Origin: UBA7236 sp035439505 | Lineage (GTDB): Bacteria; Bacteroidota; Bacteroidia; Chitinophagales; BACL12 | DNA length: 18,049 nucleotides | Direction of reading: 5' to 3' | Assembly (NCBI GenBank): GCA_035439505.1 | Contig: DAORKJ010000081.1 | Coordinates: 1-18,049, forward strand | In this document: positions 1-7,825 of the stretch, piece by piece | Position numbering within the stretch: the first letter of the stretch is position 1 | Layout: each line of letters starts with the position of its first letter | The notes under the pieces: generated by a model | Database searches by the model: none | What the model was told of the DNA's origin: nothing | What the model saw: the letters and a program-made list of their open reading frames with translations, nothing else | Translations under genes and position numbers: made by a program

Positions 1-872
1 AAACTATCTTTTTTATCCATTTCTGCAGAACTTACTGAGCCTCCATTTCTATAATACACCAGATTATTGCAGGAATTATCACCTAAAATAGCATCTACAT
101 CGCCATCTCCATCCTGATCGTAAGTGACAATTGTAGAGCCAATATGAGCGCGTGTATTTTCTGTTTCTTCTTCTGTAGCGTCTCCACCTTTACAGGCAAC
201 ATGTAAATCGCCACCATAACAGGTAAACCCTTCATATAAACTTCCCCAGCACAACTCATTTAATTCGAAAATTAAACTATCACATCCAAATCCCGATTCA
301 ACTGAAACATTTTCATAAAATCGGATGGTTGAATTAGAAACAGAAAACGATAATATATCAAGATCACCGTCACTATCAATATCGTCAATTGCGGGAATAT
401 CTGTTCTGCTGGTATACAATGCTGTTGTCCCGGTAAAATCGGCATATTCAAGCATGGATTTTTCTAAGGTAAAATTAATTTCACCGGCAATTTCTATACC
501 CTTATAAACCCTTGTTGAACCAATATAGTAAGTGAAAATATCCATGATACCATCGCAATTAAAATCGCGTAATAAAACCCAATCTTCTATTACAGGAAAA
601 TTATTGGCATATTCCGGATGATAACTAAAATTACCATCTTCATCTTTTATTAAAACAAGCGGCAACCATGTTCCTCTGTCGAAAATAAATAAGTCGTTTA
701 TACCGTCAAAATTTACATCTACATCTGAAAACTGCGGCGCAGTTAAACCACCTATAAAAGGTAAATTCAATTCACTTCCATATTGAGCAGCAGTGATAGT
801 TGCATTAGGAATATATTGAGCCTTTGCATTCAACCAAAATAACATCGAAAATAGTAGTAATACCTTTTTCAT
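1..872 (-). CDS. Secreted FG-GAP/VCBS repeat protein, 3' end missing
   Basis: This open frame starts with ATG at 872 and runs off the left edge after 290 codons, so its C-terminus is outside the window. It begins with a signal peptide (MKKVLLLFSMLFWLNAKAQ, likely cleaved after Ala18). The mature part carries DxNxDGxxD calcium-binding-type loops of the FG-GAP/VCBS beta-propeller family: DVNFDGIND (52-60), DFNCDGIMD (103-111), DIDSDGDLD (164-172) and DQDGDGDVD (252-260). It is clearly a paralogue of the gene just upstream: the mature N-termini, the FDR motif and four cysteines (106, 197, 208, 227) line up. Only 3 bp separate the two, so they are surely cotranscribed. By analogy it is probably secreted by T9SS, but its sorting domain would lie beyond the edge. 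Substrate or partner unknown; such propellers often mediate adhesion or surface display. Confidence 0.85.
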   Translation of the reverse strand, partial: MKKVLLLFSMLFWLNAKAQYIPNATITAAQYGSELNLPFIGGLTAPQFSDVDVNFDGINDLFIFDRGTWLPLVLIKDEDGNFSYHPEYANNFPVIEDWVLLRDFNCDGIMDIFTYYIGSTRVYKGIEIAGEINFTLEKSMLEYADFTGTTALYTSRTDIPAIDDIDSDGDLDILSFSVSNSTIRFYENVSVESGFGCDSLIFELNELCWGSLYEGFTCYGGDLHVACKGGDATEEETENTRAHIGSTIVTYDQDGDGDVDAILGDNSCNNLVYYRNGGSVSSAEMDKKDS

Positions 873-875
873 ATC

Positions 876-3059
876 TCAATGTTTAATAAAGGTTTTTACG
901 AGATTGTTTCCGGCATTATCATAAATGGTAATGATATAAAACCCGGCTGGTAATTCAGATAAGGAAATTTGATAGTTGTCGGTTAAACCAAAACTATTTG
1001 TTTGCCAAAGTTTACCATCAAGACTAAACACCGCTACTTTGTTGAATAACCAATTGTCCAACGCAGTGATATTTAAATTTGATGTTACCGGATTTGGTGA
1101 AAGCTGTACTTGATTATCTACAATAGGGGCATTAAATATTGGCGTTGAAAGTGAATTGCGATAAAATGTTATTCCGCCGCGTAAATTTCCTGTTACAAAA
1201 TCAGGATAACTATCATTATCGATATCTGCAATGCTCAGAGCGCTGTAATTACCATCATCAATACCACTAAAATTTGAAGTAACTTCAGTAAATGCACCTG
1301 TAAAATCGGGTGTAGGTGTGTACAAATAAATTGTGCCATCTTCACAGCCTACATATAACTGTTTTTCACCGTCTTGATTGATGAACAAAAAAGGTGCAGA
1401 TGAACCAAACACCTGCAAAGGAGCTCTAACATCAACATTTCCCCAAAATTCACTTTGTATGGTAAAAATCGGCGCAGCGGCTGTTCCTGTATTTTGTAAA
1501 TAATTTAAGTTGCCATTTTGCTCTCCCAAAATTAAATCGAGTAAATCATCACCATTAACATCAATAAGTTGTGGGGTAGAAAATTTACCATAATCTATTC
1601 CCTGATAATTCGGTGCCTGCAAAACAAATGAAGCAGGACCATCTGGAGGGCCAATATTTTTAAAATAATGCACCCAACCTTCTTCTTCCCCTAATAATAA
1701 ATCATCATCACCATCACCGTCTAAGTCGCCGAATGTAGGTGCAAGCCAATTAAAACCAAATGCTGAAATGCCGCCAAAATCTCTGGTTATGAGCGTAAAT
1801 TCCGGCTGAGTTGATGTGCCGGTATTTTCATAAAGGGCTAACATGCTATTATAATCACCTGCATCAAAATAACCATTATTGCCAATTACAATATCCAACA
1901 AGCCATCATAATTATAATCAAAATAAACAGGATAAGCACCACTGCCAAAATCCACTATTTCGCTTGCGAATAATGAATCTTGCTGGTAATCAAAAATGTA
2001 TTTATCATCTTCCGAAACATTTTTGTAATACCACACATTTTTAACATTTGCACTTTGATTTATATTGTTAGGTGATACTAACATATCTTTTTTGCCATCA
2101 TTATCTACATCAATTAAAAATGGCGCAGGAAAAATCGGAATATCATATGGTTTATCATATTCAGGATAGGTTGTATCTTGTTCGGTTATAGTGGCAAATG
2201 TATTGTCACCACCATTAATTAATCGGTTTAAATTATTAAATGCTAAATCACCAAGCACAATGTCCATATCATTATCGGCATCTTCATCAAAAATCATAAA
2301 TGAAGAACCTGCGTGCACATTTGAATTGGTTGAAGTAACACCTTTGCAATCATTATTTAAGTCAACGGAATAGGTAAGGCCGCTTTCGTAAAAACTTCCC
2401 CAACATGAATTAACGTGGTCAAGCGCCCAGGTGCCACATGGTAAACCATCTTCAATTTGTCGGTTTTCGTAATAATCAACTATACCACCGGCCATATTAA
2501 ATGTCAACACATCAATATCACCATCGAAATTAATATCTGCAAAACCGGGTACATCAATTACACCTACTGATAAAAAAAATGTAAATCCGGCTTCCTTAAA
2601 ATCCAGTTTTGCAATATCCTCAGTAAAATAGATGTTGCTACCATCGTAATTGGCCAAATAGGTTTTAATGCCATTTTCAAATCCGGTAATGATATCCTCC
2701 AACCCATCACAATTGTAATCTAATAAAACACTCCAGTCATACATTTTTGGAAATAGACTTTCATAACCTTGCCAGTAAGTATAATTTACTTCTCCACTGC
2801 TGCCATTATTAATGAGTATCATCGGTTTATTCCCGGAACGGTCAAACATAAAAATATCCTGCTTACCATCCTGATTAATATCAATTTTAGAAAATTGCGG
2901 GTTATTTAATCCGCCTGCAGTTGGATATTTTAATGCACGTCCATTTTCTGTAAATGGAATATTGTAATTATAAATATATTGTTGTCCGTTTACCTTTAAA
3001 CCGGCGAGTAATAACAAACAAAAACTAACTAAGGAGAATTTACTTAACATATGCCACAT
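876..3059 (-). CDS. Secreted FG-GAP/VCBS repeat protein with T9SS sorting domain
   Basis: This complete 727-codon gene encodes a large exported protein. A signal peptide covers about residues 4-26; Met4 (3050) may be the true start, because MLSKFSLVSFCLLLLAGL is then a canonical signal sequence. About nine DxNxDGxxD-like loops recur through the protein, for example at 60-68, 114-122, 175-183, 318-325, 381-389, 445-453, 500-508 and 612-620, as in FG-GAP/VCBS propellers. Residues about 652-727 form a type A T9SS C-terminal sorting domain: LSPNPVTSNLNI opening, a VFSLDGK core, a LPAGFYIITI strand and a short basic tail. The product is therefore expected to cross the outer membrane by the type IX system and be released or attached at the surface. 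It is the first gene of a two-gene unit with the paralogue 3 bp downstream. The specific function is unknown. Confidence 0.9.
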   Translation of the reverse strand: MWHMLSKFSLVSFCLLLLAGLKVNGQQYIYNYNIPFTENGRALKYPTAGGLNNPQFSKIDINQDGKQDIFMFDRSGNKPMILINNGSSGEVNYTYWQGYESLFPKMYDWSVLLDYNCDGLEDIITGFENGIKTYLANYDGSNIYFTEDIAKLDFKEAGFTFFLSVGVIDVPGFADINFDGDIDVLTFNMAGGIVDYYENRQIEDGLPCGTWALDHVNSCWGSFYESGLTYSVDLNNDCKGVTSTNSNVHAGSSFMIFDEDADNDMDIVLGDLAFNNLNRLINGGDNTFATITEQDTTYPEYDKPYDIPIFPAPFLIDVDNDGKKDMLVSPNNINQSANVKNVWYYKNVSEDDKYIFDYQQDSLFASEIVDFGSGAYPVYFDYNYDGLLDIVIGNNGYFDAGDYNSMLALYENTGTSTQPEFTLITRDFGGISAFGFNWLAPTFGDLDGDGDDDLLLGEEEGWVHYFKNIGPPDGPASFVLQAPNYQGIDYGKFSTPQLIDVNGDDLLDLILGEQNGNLNYLQNTGTAAAPIFTIQSEFWGNVDVRAPLQVFGSSAPFLFINQDGEKQLYVGCEDGTIYLYTPTPDFTGAFTEVTSNFSGIDDGNYSALSIADIDNDSYPDFVTGNLRGGITFYRNSLSTPIFNAPIVDNQVQLSPNPVTSNLNITALDNWLFNKVAVFSLDGKLWQTNSFGLTDNYQISLSELPAGFYIITIYDNAGNNLVKTFIKH

Positions 3060-3068
3060 AATTCATCC

Positions 3069-3076
3069 TAAAGATA
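3069..3076 (-). promoter_or_regulatory. Possible -7 element for the FG-GAP gene pair
   Basis: On the minus strand this reads TATCTTTA, one base from the Bacteroidota -7 consensus TAnnTTTG. It would place the transcript start only a few bases before Met1 of the 727-aa gene, but about 13 bases before Met4, which favours the inner start. No good -33 TTG is seen at the right distance, so the call is weak. Confidence 0.3.
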
Positions 3077-3137
3077 CAAACGAAAATGGTTACTGCGGCT
3101 GAAAACAGGTAAACTGACTAAAAAATGAAGGGGCGTT

Positions 3138-3166
3138 TTTGAAATTGGCACGGTATTGTATTTATG
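3138..3166 (+). promoter_or_regulatory. Candidate sigma-A promoter for the 50-aa ORF
   Basis: TTTG at 3138-3141 and TATTTATG at 3159-3166 are separated by 17 bp. This resembles the Bacteroidota pair TTTG / TAnnTTTG, with one mismatch in the -7. It points rightward into an AT-rich leader of about 45 nt and then the small ORF at 3219. The agreement of direction and spacing supports both calls, but it rests on pattern matching alone. Confidence 0.4.
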
Positions 3167-3218
3167 GAATATCAATTAATGCAACATCTCATTATTAAAC
3201 AAATTAAAAACGCGAGCT

Positions 3219-3371
3219 ATGAAAGCGAAAAATGTGCAACGTATTGTATGCGCAGAGGGCTCGCAAAATGTAGGGCCCGGACGCATCGCAAGTAAACCTT
3301 CACCTGACCAAATAGGCAGACAAAGGGAAGTAATTACGATTCAAAAACCTGCTCCGGCAGTCCGAAATTAA
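3219..3371 (+). CDS. Candidate 50-aa small protein, unknown function
   Basis: An ATG-started frame of 50 codons (MKAKNVQRIVCAEGSQNV at the start, KPAPAVRN at the end) lies in the only long gap between the secreted-protein pair and the TamL gene, on the strand opposite to both. The product is basic, has one cysteine (residue 11), no membrane segment and no signal peptide. It is rich in Gly, Pro, Gln and Arg in its middle (GPGRIASKPSPDQIGRQR), so it may be unstructured or nucleic-acid binding. The ORF is visibly less AT-rich than the flanking non-coding DNA, as expected for a real coding stretch. A candidate promoter and an A/T-rich leader precede it. I do not recognise a family. It could also be a chance frame in a structured or regulatory RNA. 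Confidence 0.4.
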   Translation: MKAKNVQRIVCAEGSQNVGPGRIASKPSPDQIGRQREVITIQKPAPAVRN

Positions 3372-3385
3372 TTCAAAAAAAAGTT

Positions 3386-6037
3386 TTAAAAAGGATAACC
3401 AATCGCAAGATTGATAGCCACTTTTTTGGCGGGAATATCAAATCCTATTCCATTGTAATAGTCGTAAATTTCCTGACGATAAGGGCCGTCTAAAGCAGGG
3501 TCATATAAAGGGTAGGCAGCATCAACCCGCATAACAAAGTATCCAAAATCGAGGCGCAATCCAAGACCGGGTCCAACTGCCATCAATTTATAAAAGTCGT
3601 TTAGTTGAAATTGGGCATGGGGCCTGAAGGGGTCGTTTTTTAAAGTAAAGGTATTACCGATATCACAAAAAACGGCTCCTTCTAATATGGAAATAATATC
3701 GAAACGATACTCGAAATTGAACTCCAGTTTCAAATCGGCTACCTGGTCAATTCTGATATAATCGGTTGTGTCGTAATTCACATAACCACCGGGACCAATT
3801 TTACGAACCGTAAATGCTCTTACACTGTAAGCACCACCGGTAAAAAATTGTTTTACATAAGGGATAACTTCTGTGTAAAATGTGTTCGTGCTGTCTTTCA
3901 CCCACCAATATGGCGTAGCTATACCAAATGATGCCCGGGAAACAATGCGGTTCGACTTATTGATATTTATGTAAGACCGATAATCAGCGTCTACTCGAAT
4001 AAAATCAGAAAAGGGTGCATTTACTTCTGCTGAAGCTCTGAGATAATGATCGAAAACATGGAACCCTGTTGGTTGCGTGTTCAAAATAAATGTATATCCC
4101 AACCCCATAATTACCTGCTCTTCAAAACTTTGTTTTAACAATGGGTTCTGATTGAGCTCTTCTAAAAATGCATCGGAAATTTGCGGCACTCGAACAATAT
4201 TAACTGTTGGAATAGGCATTTTTAAAATGTGCTGTTTTTGTGCTTTGTTTTGTTTTGTATTTTCAAATACTGAAACAGCATATTCAAAAGAGGTATTGTA
4301 TAACGTAAAATCGTTAATTTGATTTACGTAACTGAAATTTACTTTTAAATCCGTTTTAGGAAAATATCGTTTAGGTACATCAACCGGTGCAGGCCACATA
4401 AATCGCGGCAACGATAACGATAATCCCGTGTTTAATTCAGAAGTATTAATAAAGGTTTGTTCCCCACCCAATTGTGTTTCGATACCACCTTTGATATTAA
4501 ATTTCAACTGGTCAAGGTTATGAAATAAATTCTTTTGAGTGTAACTTAAATTAAGTGAGTTTCCTAATAAATAATCAGAAGTGGTGCTGGCATTAAATTC
4601 GTATGAAACACTTTTAAATTCTAAAGGGTCAAGTCGAATAATTAAATTAATAAATTGAAGATAGGAAGTTGAATCCCACATTTCTTCTGCCTGCACGGTG
4701 ACGTATTTAAACATTCCTAACGTAGAAAATGAAGCTACCGTGCGCTGTATGAGCGAGTCGGAGTAGGAGCTTTCCGGGTTGACAAATACGTTATTAGCAA
4801 TAGATTTCGGAGTGAAGTTATCAGGTGAATTTATTAAATAATAATCTGATCGTAATTTTTTTCGTTTTACTCTTTTTATTTGACCATTTTGTTTGACAAT
4901 AAATTGCTTTTGCGGATTACTGTCGTTTTTAATGTAATACTTCAATAAAGTTTTTTTATTGATTTGGTCACCGTTATATTGAGATATCATGGACTTGCCT
5001 GCAACCGTAGTGTCACTCCGCATGTATTTTTTTAATACTTTATTTTTACTAATTCGTTTTACGGTTGCACTATCTGTAAAATGTACGGCAAATGATGGTA
5101 TTCCGGCCGGGTCGTAATCAATGGAAGCGTTTGGATAAACATATATATTTTTTATTTCAAACGGATGATGTACAGTATCGCGCACGGGATTACTCACGCG
5201 GACATAAATGTCTAATGAGTCAGTTCCGGAAGCAGTATCTACTTCAAAATAGATGTATTCTTTTTGAAAACGGTAATATCCTGCATTCCGTAAATTATCG
5301 CTCAACCTATTGCGTTCTGCTTTTAATAAATCTACATCAATAGGTTTACCTGTTTCTAATTGACTTTTTGTTGGAATGGCATTTATTTTAAATAACAAAC
5401 CCTTATCCGCAATTTCATAATATACTTTTTTCATGCGGTATAATGTGCCGGGCTCCACATGATAGGTAACAGTACCGGTTTGTTTAATAGAGTCGTAAGA
5501 AATGGACGATGATTCGGTGGCATAAAAATAACCGCGATTATACAGGTAATTGCCAATACGTTGCTCTGTTTCTGCAATTTTAACCGAGTCGATAAATTGT
5601 GGTTGTTCTCCTGCTTTATTGGTTAGCCAGTTTCTAAAACGTGAATCAGGATTAGCTAAAGGTTTAATTTTTTTCAATAAGGTATCGTAATCAAATACAA
5701 ACATAAAACGCGTGTCATACACCTCTTGATATTTGATATAATGATCAATGGCTGTATCCCCCAACATGAACAACCACGTTTTTAACGGAAATATACCCAA
5801 CAGTTTTTCATTCGCCTCCAGCTTACTTAAATCAACCAAATCATCCGCCAAATCTGCTGAATCAACGTCTGCAGGTATTGGTCCTGTAAAATCGATCTCA
5901 CTCGATTTATAGGTATATTCATTATCTTGAAGATATTTAGTAGCATTACACCCTGAAACAATTGGTGTAATAACCGCTAAAACAGCAATTATCTGAAGTA
6001 TTGATTTGATATGTTGACCAAAGCCGAAATTAAACAT
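3386..6037 (-). CDS. tamL: TamL-like outer-membrane assembly lipoprotein (BamA/TamA family)
   Basis: This 883-codon gene encodes an Omp85-superfamily protein. The N-terminus is a lipoprotein signal (hydrophobic stretch 12-28, lipobox IVSGC, lipidated Cys30) followed by NATKYLQDNEY, close to the TKYVPDGEYLL-type start seen in TamL, the Bacteroidota lipid-anchored version of TamA. Residues about 40-300 look like POTRA domains, and the C-terminal half is the surface-antigen (D15) beta-barrel. The L6-loop motif appears as VRAF at 739-742 followed by GPGGY; the Arg is kept but the usual Gly of VRGF/VRGY is Ala. The last residue is Phe, as in barrel proteins recognised by BAM. The role is insertion or assembly of outer-membrane or surface proteins, in the family together with TamB, which is not in this window. 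Its 5' end overlaps the divergent methyltransferase gene by 27 bp; ATG at 6037 is the only start that keeps the lipoprotein signal. Confidence 0.85.
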   Translation of the reverse strand: MFNFGFGQHIKSILQIIAVLAVITPIVSGCNATKYLQDNEYTYKSSEIDFTGPIPADVDSADLADDLVDLSKLEANEKLLGIFPLKTWLFMLGDTAIDHYIKYQEVYDTRFMFVFDYDTLLKKIKPLANPDSRFRNWLTNKAGEQPQFIDSVKIAETEQRIGNYLYNRGYFYATESSSISYDSIKQTGTVTYHVEPGTLYRMKKVYYEIADKGLLFKINAIPTKSQLETGKPIDVDLLKAERNRLSDNLRNAGYYRFQKEYIYFEVDTASGTDSLDIYVRVSNPVRDTVHHPFEIKNIYVYPNASIDYDPAGIPSFAVHFTDSATVKRISKNKVLKKYMRSDTTVAGKSMISQYNGDQINKKTLLKYYIKNDSNPQKQFIVKQNGQIKRVKRKKLRSDYYLINSPDNFTPKSIANNVFVNPESSYSDSLIQRTVASFSTLGMFKYVTVQAEEMWDSTSYLQFINLIIRLDPLEFKSVSYEFNASTTSDYLLGNSLNLSYTQKNLFHNLDQLKFNIKGGIETQLGGEQTFINTSELNTGLSLSLPRFMWPAPVDVPKRYFPKTDLKVNFSYVNQINDFTLYNTSFEYAVSVFENTKQNKAQKQHILKMPIPTVNIVRVPQISDAFLEELNQNPLLKQSFEEQVIMGLGYTFILNTQPTGFHVFDHYLRASAEVNAPFSDFIRVDADYRSYININKSNRIVSRASFGIATPYWWVKDSTNTFYTEVIPYVKQFFTGGAYSVRAFTVRKIGPGGYVNYDTTDYIRIDQVADLKLEFNFEYRFDIISILEGAVFCDIGNTFTLKNDPFRPHAQFQLNDFYKLMAVGPGLGLRLDFGYFVMRVDAAYPLYDPALDGPYRQEIYDYYNGIGFDIPAKKVAINLAIGYPF

Positions 6038-6748
6038 CTACAAAGTCTGAAGCTTAAGAAATATCGCCAAAATTATGATGAATTTATCATAGAAGGCGAG
6101 AAATTAACCACAGAGGCCTTGTTGGGAAACGCAGAAATGCTGCTTTTAATTGCAAATGCGGGGTGGATTAAAGAGCACAAGTCAACGATACCCGCTAATA
6201 TCCCGTTGCATGAAGTATCAGAAAATGACCTGGAAAAAATTTCATCTTTGTCCACCGCACCTCCCGTAATGGCACTTGTTAAACAAAAAAAAGTGTCTAT
6301 ACATCAATTTGAGAACACAAATAATTGGATCATTGCCCTTGATGGCATAAATGACCCTGGTAATATGGGGACCATTTTACGGACTGCCGATTGGTTTGGA
6401 ATAGATAAAGTAATTTGCAGCGATGATTGTGTCGACTTATACAATCCAAAAGTGGTGCAAAGCACAATGGGAGCCATTTTTAGGGTAGATGTACAGTATA
6501 CCGGGCTTGAAACTTTTTTGAAAGACAATAAAATGCCGGTTTATGGAGCAGTTTTGGAAGGGGAGAATATCTATCAAACAAAGTTCAAACAACCTGGTAT
6601 TCTGGTTATTGGAAGCGAATCGCATGGCATAAGGAAGGAAGTTTTAAACTATTGCTCAAATCAAATTACCATCCCGCGTTTTGGGAAATCAGAATCATTA
6701 AATGCAGGTGTCGCCGCAGGAATCATTTTAAGCGAAATCAGACGATAA
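6011..6748 (+). CDS. SpoU/TrmH-family RNA 2'-O-methyltransferase
   Basis: This 245-codon gene encodes a knotted SPOUT methyltransferase that transfers a methyl group from SAM to a ribose 2'-OH in rRNA or tRNA. Residues 1-95 form the N-terminal substrate-binding part (LKKYRQNYDEFIIEGEKL). The catalytic domain has all three motifs: motif 1 at 111-130 (DGINDPGNMGTILRTADWFG, with the catalytic-type Arg124), motif 2 around 146-156 (PKVVQSTMGAI) and motif 3 at 197-240 (GILVIGSESHGI, then IPRFGKSESLNAGVAAGIIL). The length is normal for the family. RlmB-like 23S rRNA methylation is possible, but the target base cannot be told from sequence. It is divergent from the TamL gene with overlapping 5' ends, so its promoter must lie inside the TamL coding region. 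It converges with the next minus-strand gene, 27 bp away. Confidence 0.92.
   Translation: MLTKAEIKHLQSLKLKKYRQNYDEFIIEGEKLTTEALLGNAEMLLLIANAGWIKEHKSTIPANIPLHEVSENDLEKISSLSTAPPVMALVKQKKVSIHQFENTNNWIIALDGINDPGNMGTILRTADWFGIDKVICSDDCVDLYNPKVVQSTMGAIFRVDVQYTGLETFLKDNKMPVYGAVLEGENIYQTKFKQPGILVIGSESHGIRKEVLNYCSNQITIPRFGKSESLNAGVAAGIILSEIRR
6068..6075 (-). promoter_or_regulatory. Candidate -7 element for the TamL gene, inside the methyltransferase ORF
   Basis: On the minus strand this reads TAATTTTG, a perfect fit to TAnnTTTG. It would start transcription near 6061 and give a leader of about 24 nt before the TamL ATG at 6037. No clear TTG is present at -33. The site lies within codons 20-22 of the methyltransferase gene. 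Confidence 0.4.
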
Positions 6749-6775
6749 TTTATCGCTACAAAAAATGTTAACTGA

Positions 6776-7699
6776 TTATTCCTTAATGTAAATATTAGGG
6801 TCTTCACCTTTTTGTTTTGGTGTAAAATCAGGCGCCTGATCCATTTCACGGTCAAACACTTTTTCTTTAAACCGCCACATGCCTTTTTTGAAATAAAACC
6901 CGACATAGGTGCCATCTGGAATATAGGTAAAGTAGATACCTTCCGACATCGGATTTTCGGGTCGGAGATAACTGATGATAATCATTTTTTCTTTTTCATC
7001 GTAATTCATCGCCGGGCTCGCATCTTCTTTATACTCAATAATGATGCGGGTTTTAGGGTCCGGATTGTCTTTTAGCAAAAACATTGGGTAACCAAACATG
7101 GGAGCACCCATTTTATCAAAAGTTAATACGTCAACCATTTTTTTATTGCTGAACATATCATTGCCATCCCAACCGAATAACAAATAATAAGTATTGCGCT
7201 TATACTTTTGTTTTACCACGTTAAAATATAAACAACCATACCAACTGTTGGCAGAAAGCAGCGTGTCTTGTTCATTCCCGATAAAAGGACTCATATCAAT
7301 CAGCGGAAACATTTTTAATTGCGGATTATTCATCTGAATGGTACCGTAATACCTATGCGTATGGTCTTTCATTGCCAATTGCCAGGTAATTATCCGAAAT
7401 GTATTATCATCCGGTTTTACAATCGAAATTGTTTTGATAGAATCAAAAGGGTAGAGGTAAGAGTTTTCGATGAGTAAGGCATACTTCATCTTTTTCAAAA
7501 ATTGAATACAAGCAGTTTCTCTGATTTCCCAACTCAAACTCTGCACCATCGAATCACCTAAAAACTTTAAGGTGTCCTCATATTGTTGCAGTTTCATCAG
7601 GTTTTCGGGGGTAATGCCTTTAATTTCGGCTGTTTGAGCCCGTAAACCGGTGGTGATAAAAAGGAGTAAACCGATAACTATTGTCCTGATGGTCTGCAT
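6776..7699 (-). CDS. Exported protein of unknown function, 307 aa
   Basis: The gene starts with ATG at 7699. Residues 1-21 form a clear Sec signal peptide ending LRA before Gln22. The mature part has no further membrane segment. It is rich in aromatic residues and alternating hydrophobic stretches (KTISIVKP, FRIITWQLAM, GIYFTYIPDGTYVGFYFKKGMWRFKEKVFD), which suggests a beta-rich fold in the periplasm or at the surface. The C-terminal tail (FTPKQKGEDPNIYIKE) is polar. I recognise no catalytic motif and assign no family; my impression is that similar proteins of about 300 aa are common among Bacteroidota, but this was not checked. It lies downstream of the thiolase gene on the same strand but is separated from it by a strong terminator, so it probably has its own promoter in a very short leader. 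It converges with the RNA methyltransferase gene. Confidence 0.75.
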   Translation of the reverse strand: MQTIRTIVIGLLLFITTGLRAQTAEIKGITPENLMKLQQYEDTLKFLGDSMVQSLSWEIRETACIQFLKKMKYALLIENSYLYPFDSIKTISIVKPDDNTFRIITWQLAMKDHTHRYYGTIQMNNPQLKMFPLIDMSPFIGNEQDTLLSANSWYGCLYFNVVKQKYKRNTYYLLFGWDGNDMFSNKKMVDVLTFDKMGAPMFGYPMFLLKDNPDPKTRIIIEYKEDASPAMNYDEKEKMIIISYLRPENPMSEGIYFTYIPDGTYVGFYFKKGMWRFKEKVFDREMDQAPDFTPKQKGEDPNIYIKE

Positions 7700-7723
7700 A
7701 TTATTTTTGGTCTAACAACAAAA

Positions 7724-7748
7724 ATGCCTGAGCGTAAAACTCAGGCAT
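7724..7748 (-). terminator. Rho-independent terminator of the thiolase gene
   Basis: ATGCCTGAG (7724-7732) and CTCAGGCAT (7740-7748) form a perfect 9-bp stem with a 7-nt loop. On the minus strand the stem is followed by TTTTGTTGTT, a good U-rich tail. It lies about 78 bp past the thiolase stop codon and 25 bp before the start of the next minus-strand gene, so it separates the two transcription units. Confidence 0.8.
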
Positions 7749-7825
7749 ATAAATGGTTTTTTTATGCTTTTTATTGTGCTACCGGCTGTGAATAATCCAG
7801 ATTTGTATAACAGCGGCAGTGAAAT

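Noticed and set aside
325..507. Short plus-strand frame in the partial FG-GAP gene
   Set aside because: Antisense shadow of a gene with clear paralogy to its neighbour.
1680..1730. Possible simple repeat of ATC/TCA triplets
   Set aside because: These are the Asp-Gly-Asp calcium-loop codons of the propeller protein read on the opposite strand, not a microsatellite.
3219..3371. Structured non-coding RNA instead of a small ORF
   Set aside because: I looked for long stems around the GGGCCC and GGGCTC words and found only 4-bp pairings, so a structured RNA is not supported over the reading frame.
6661..6915. Minus-strand frame bridging the methyltransferase 3' end and the 307-aa gene
   Set aside because: It is in a different frame from the 307-aa gene and overlaps two well-supported coding regions; there is no homology signal.
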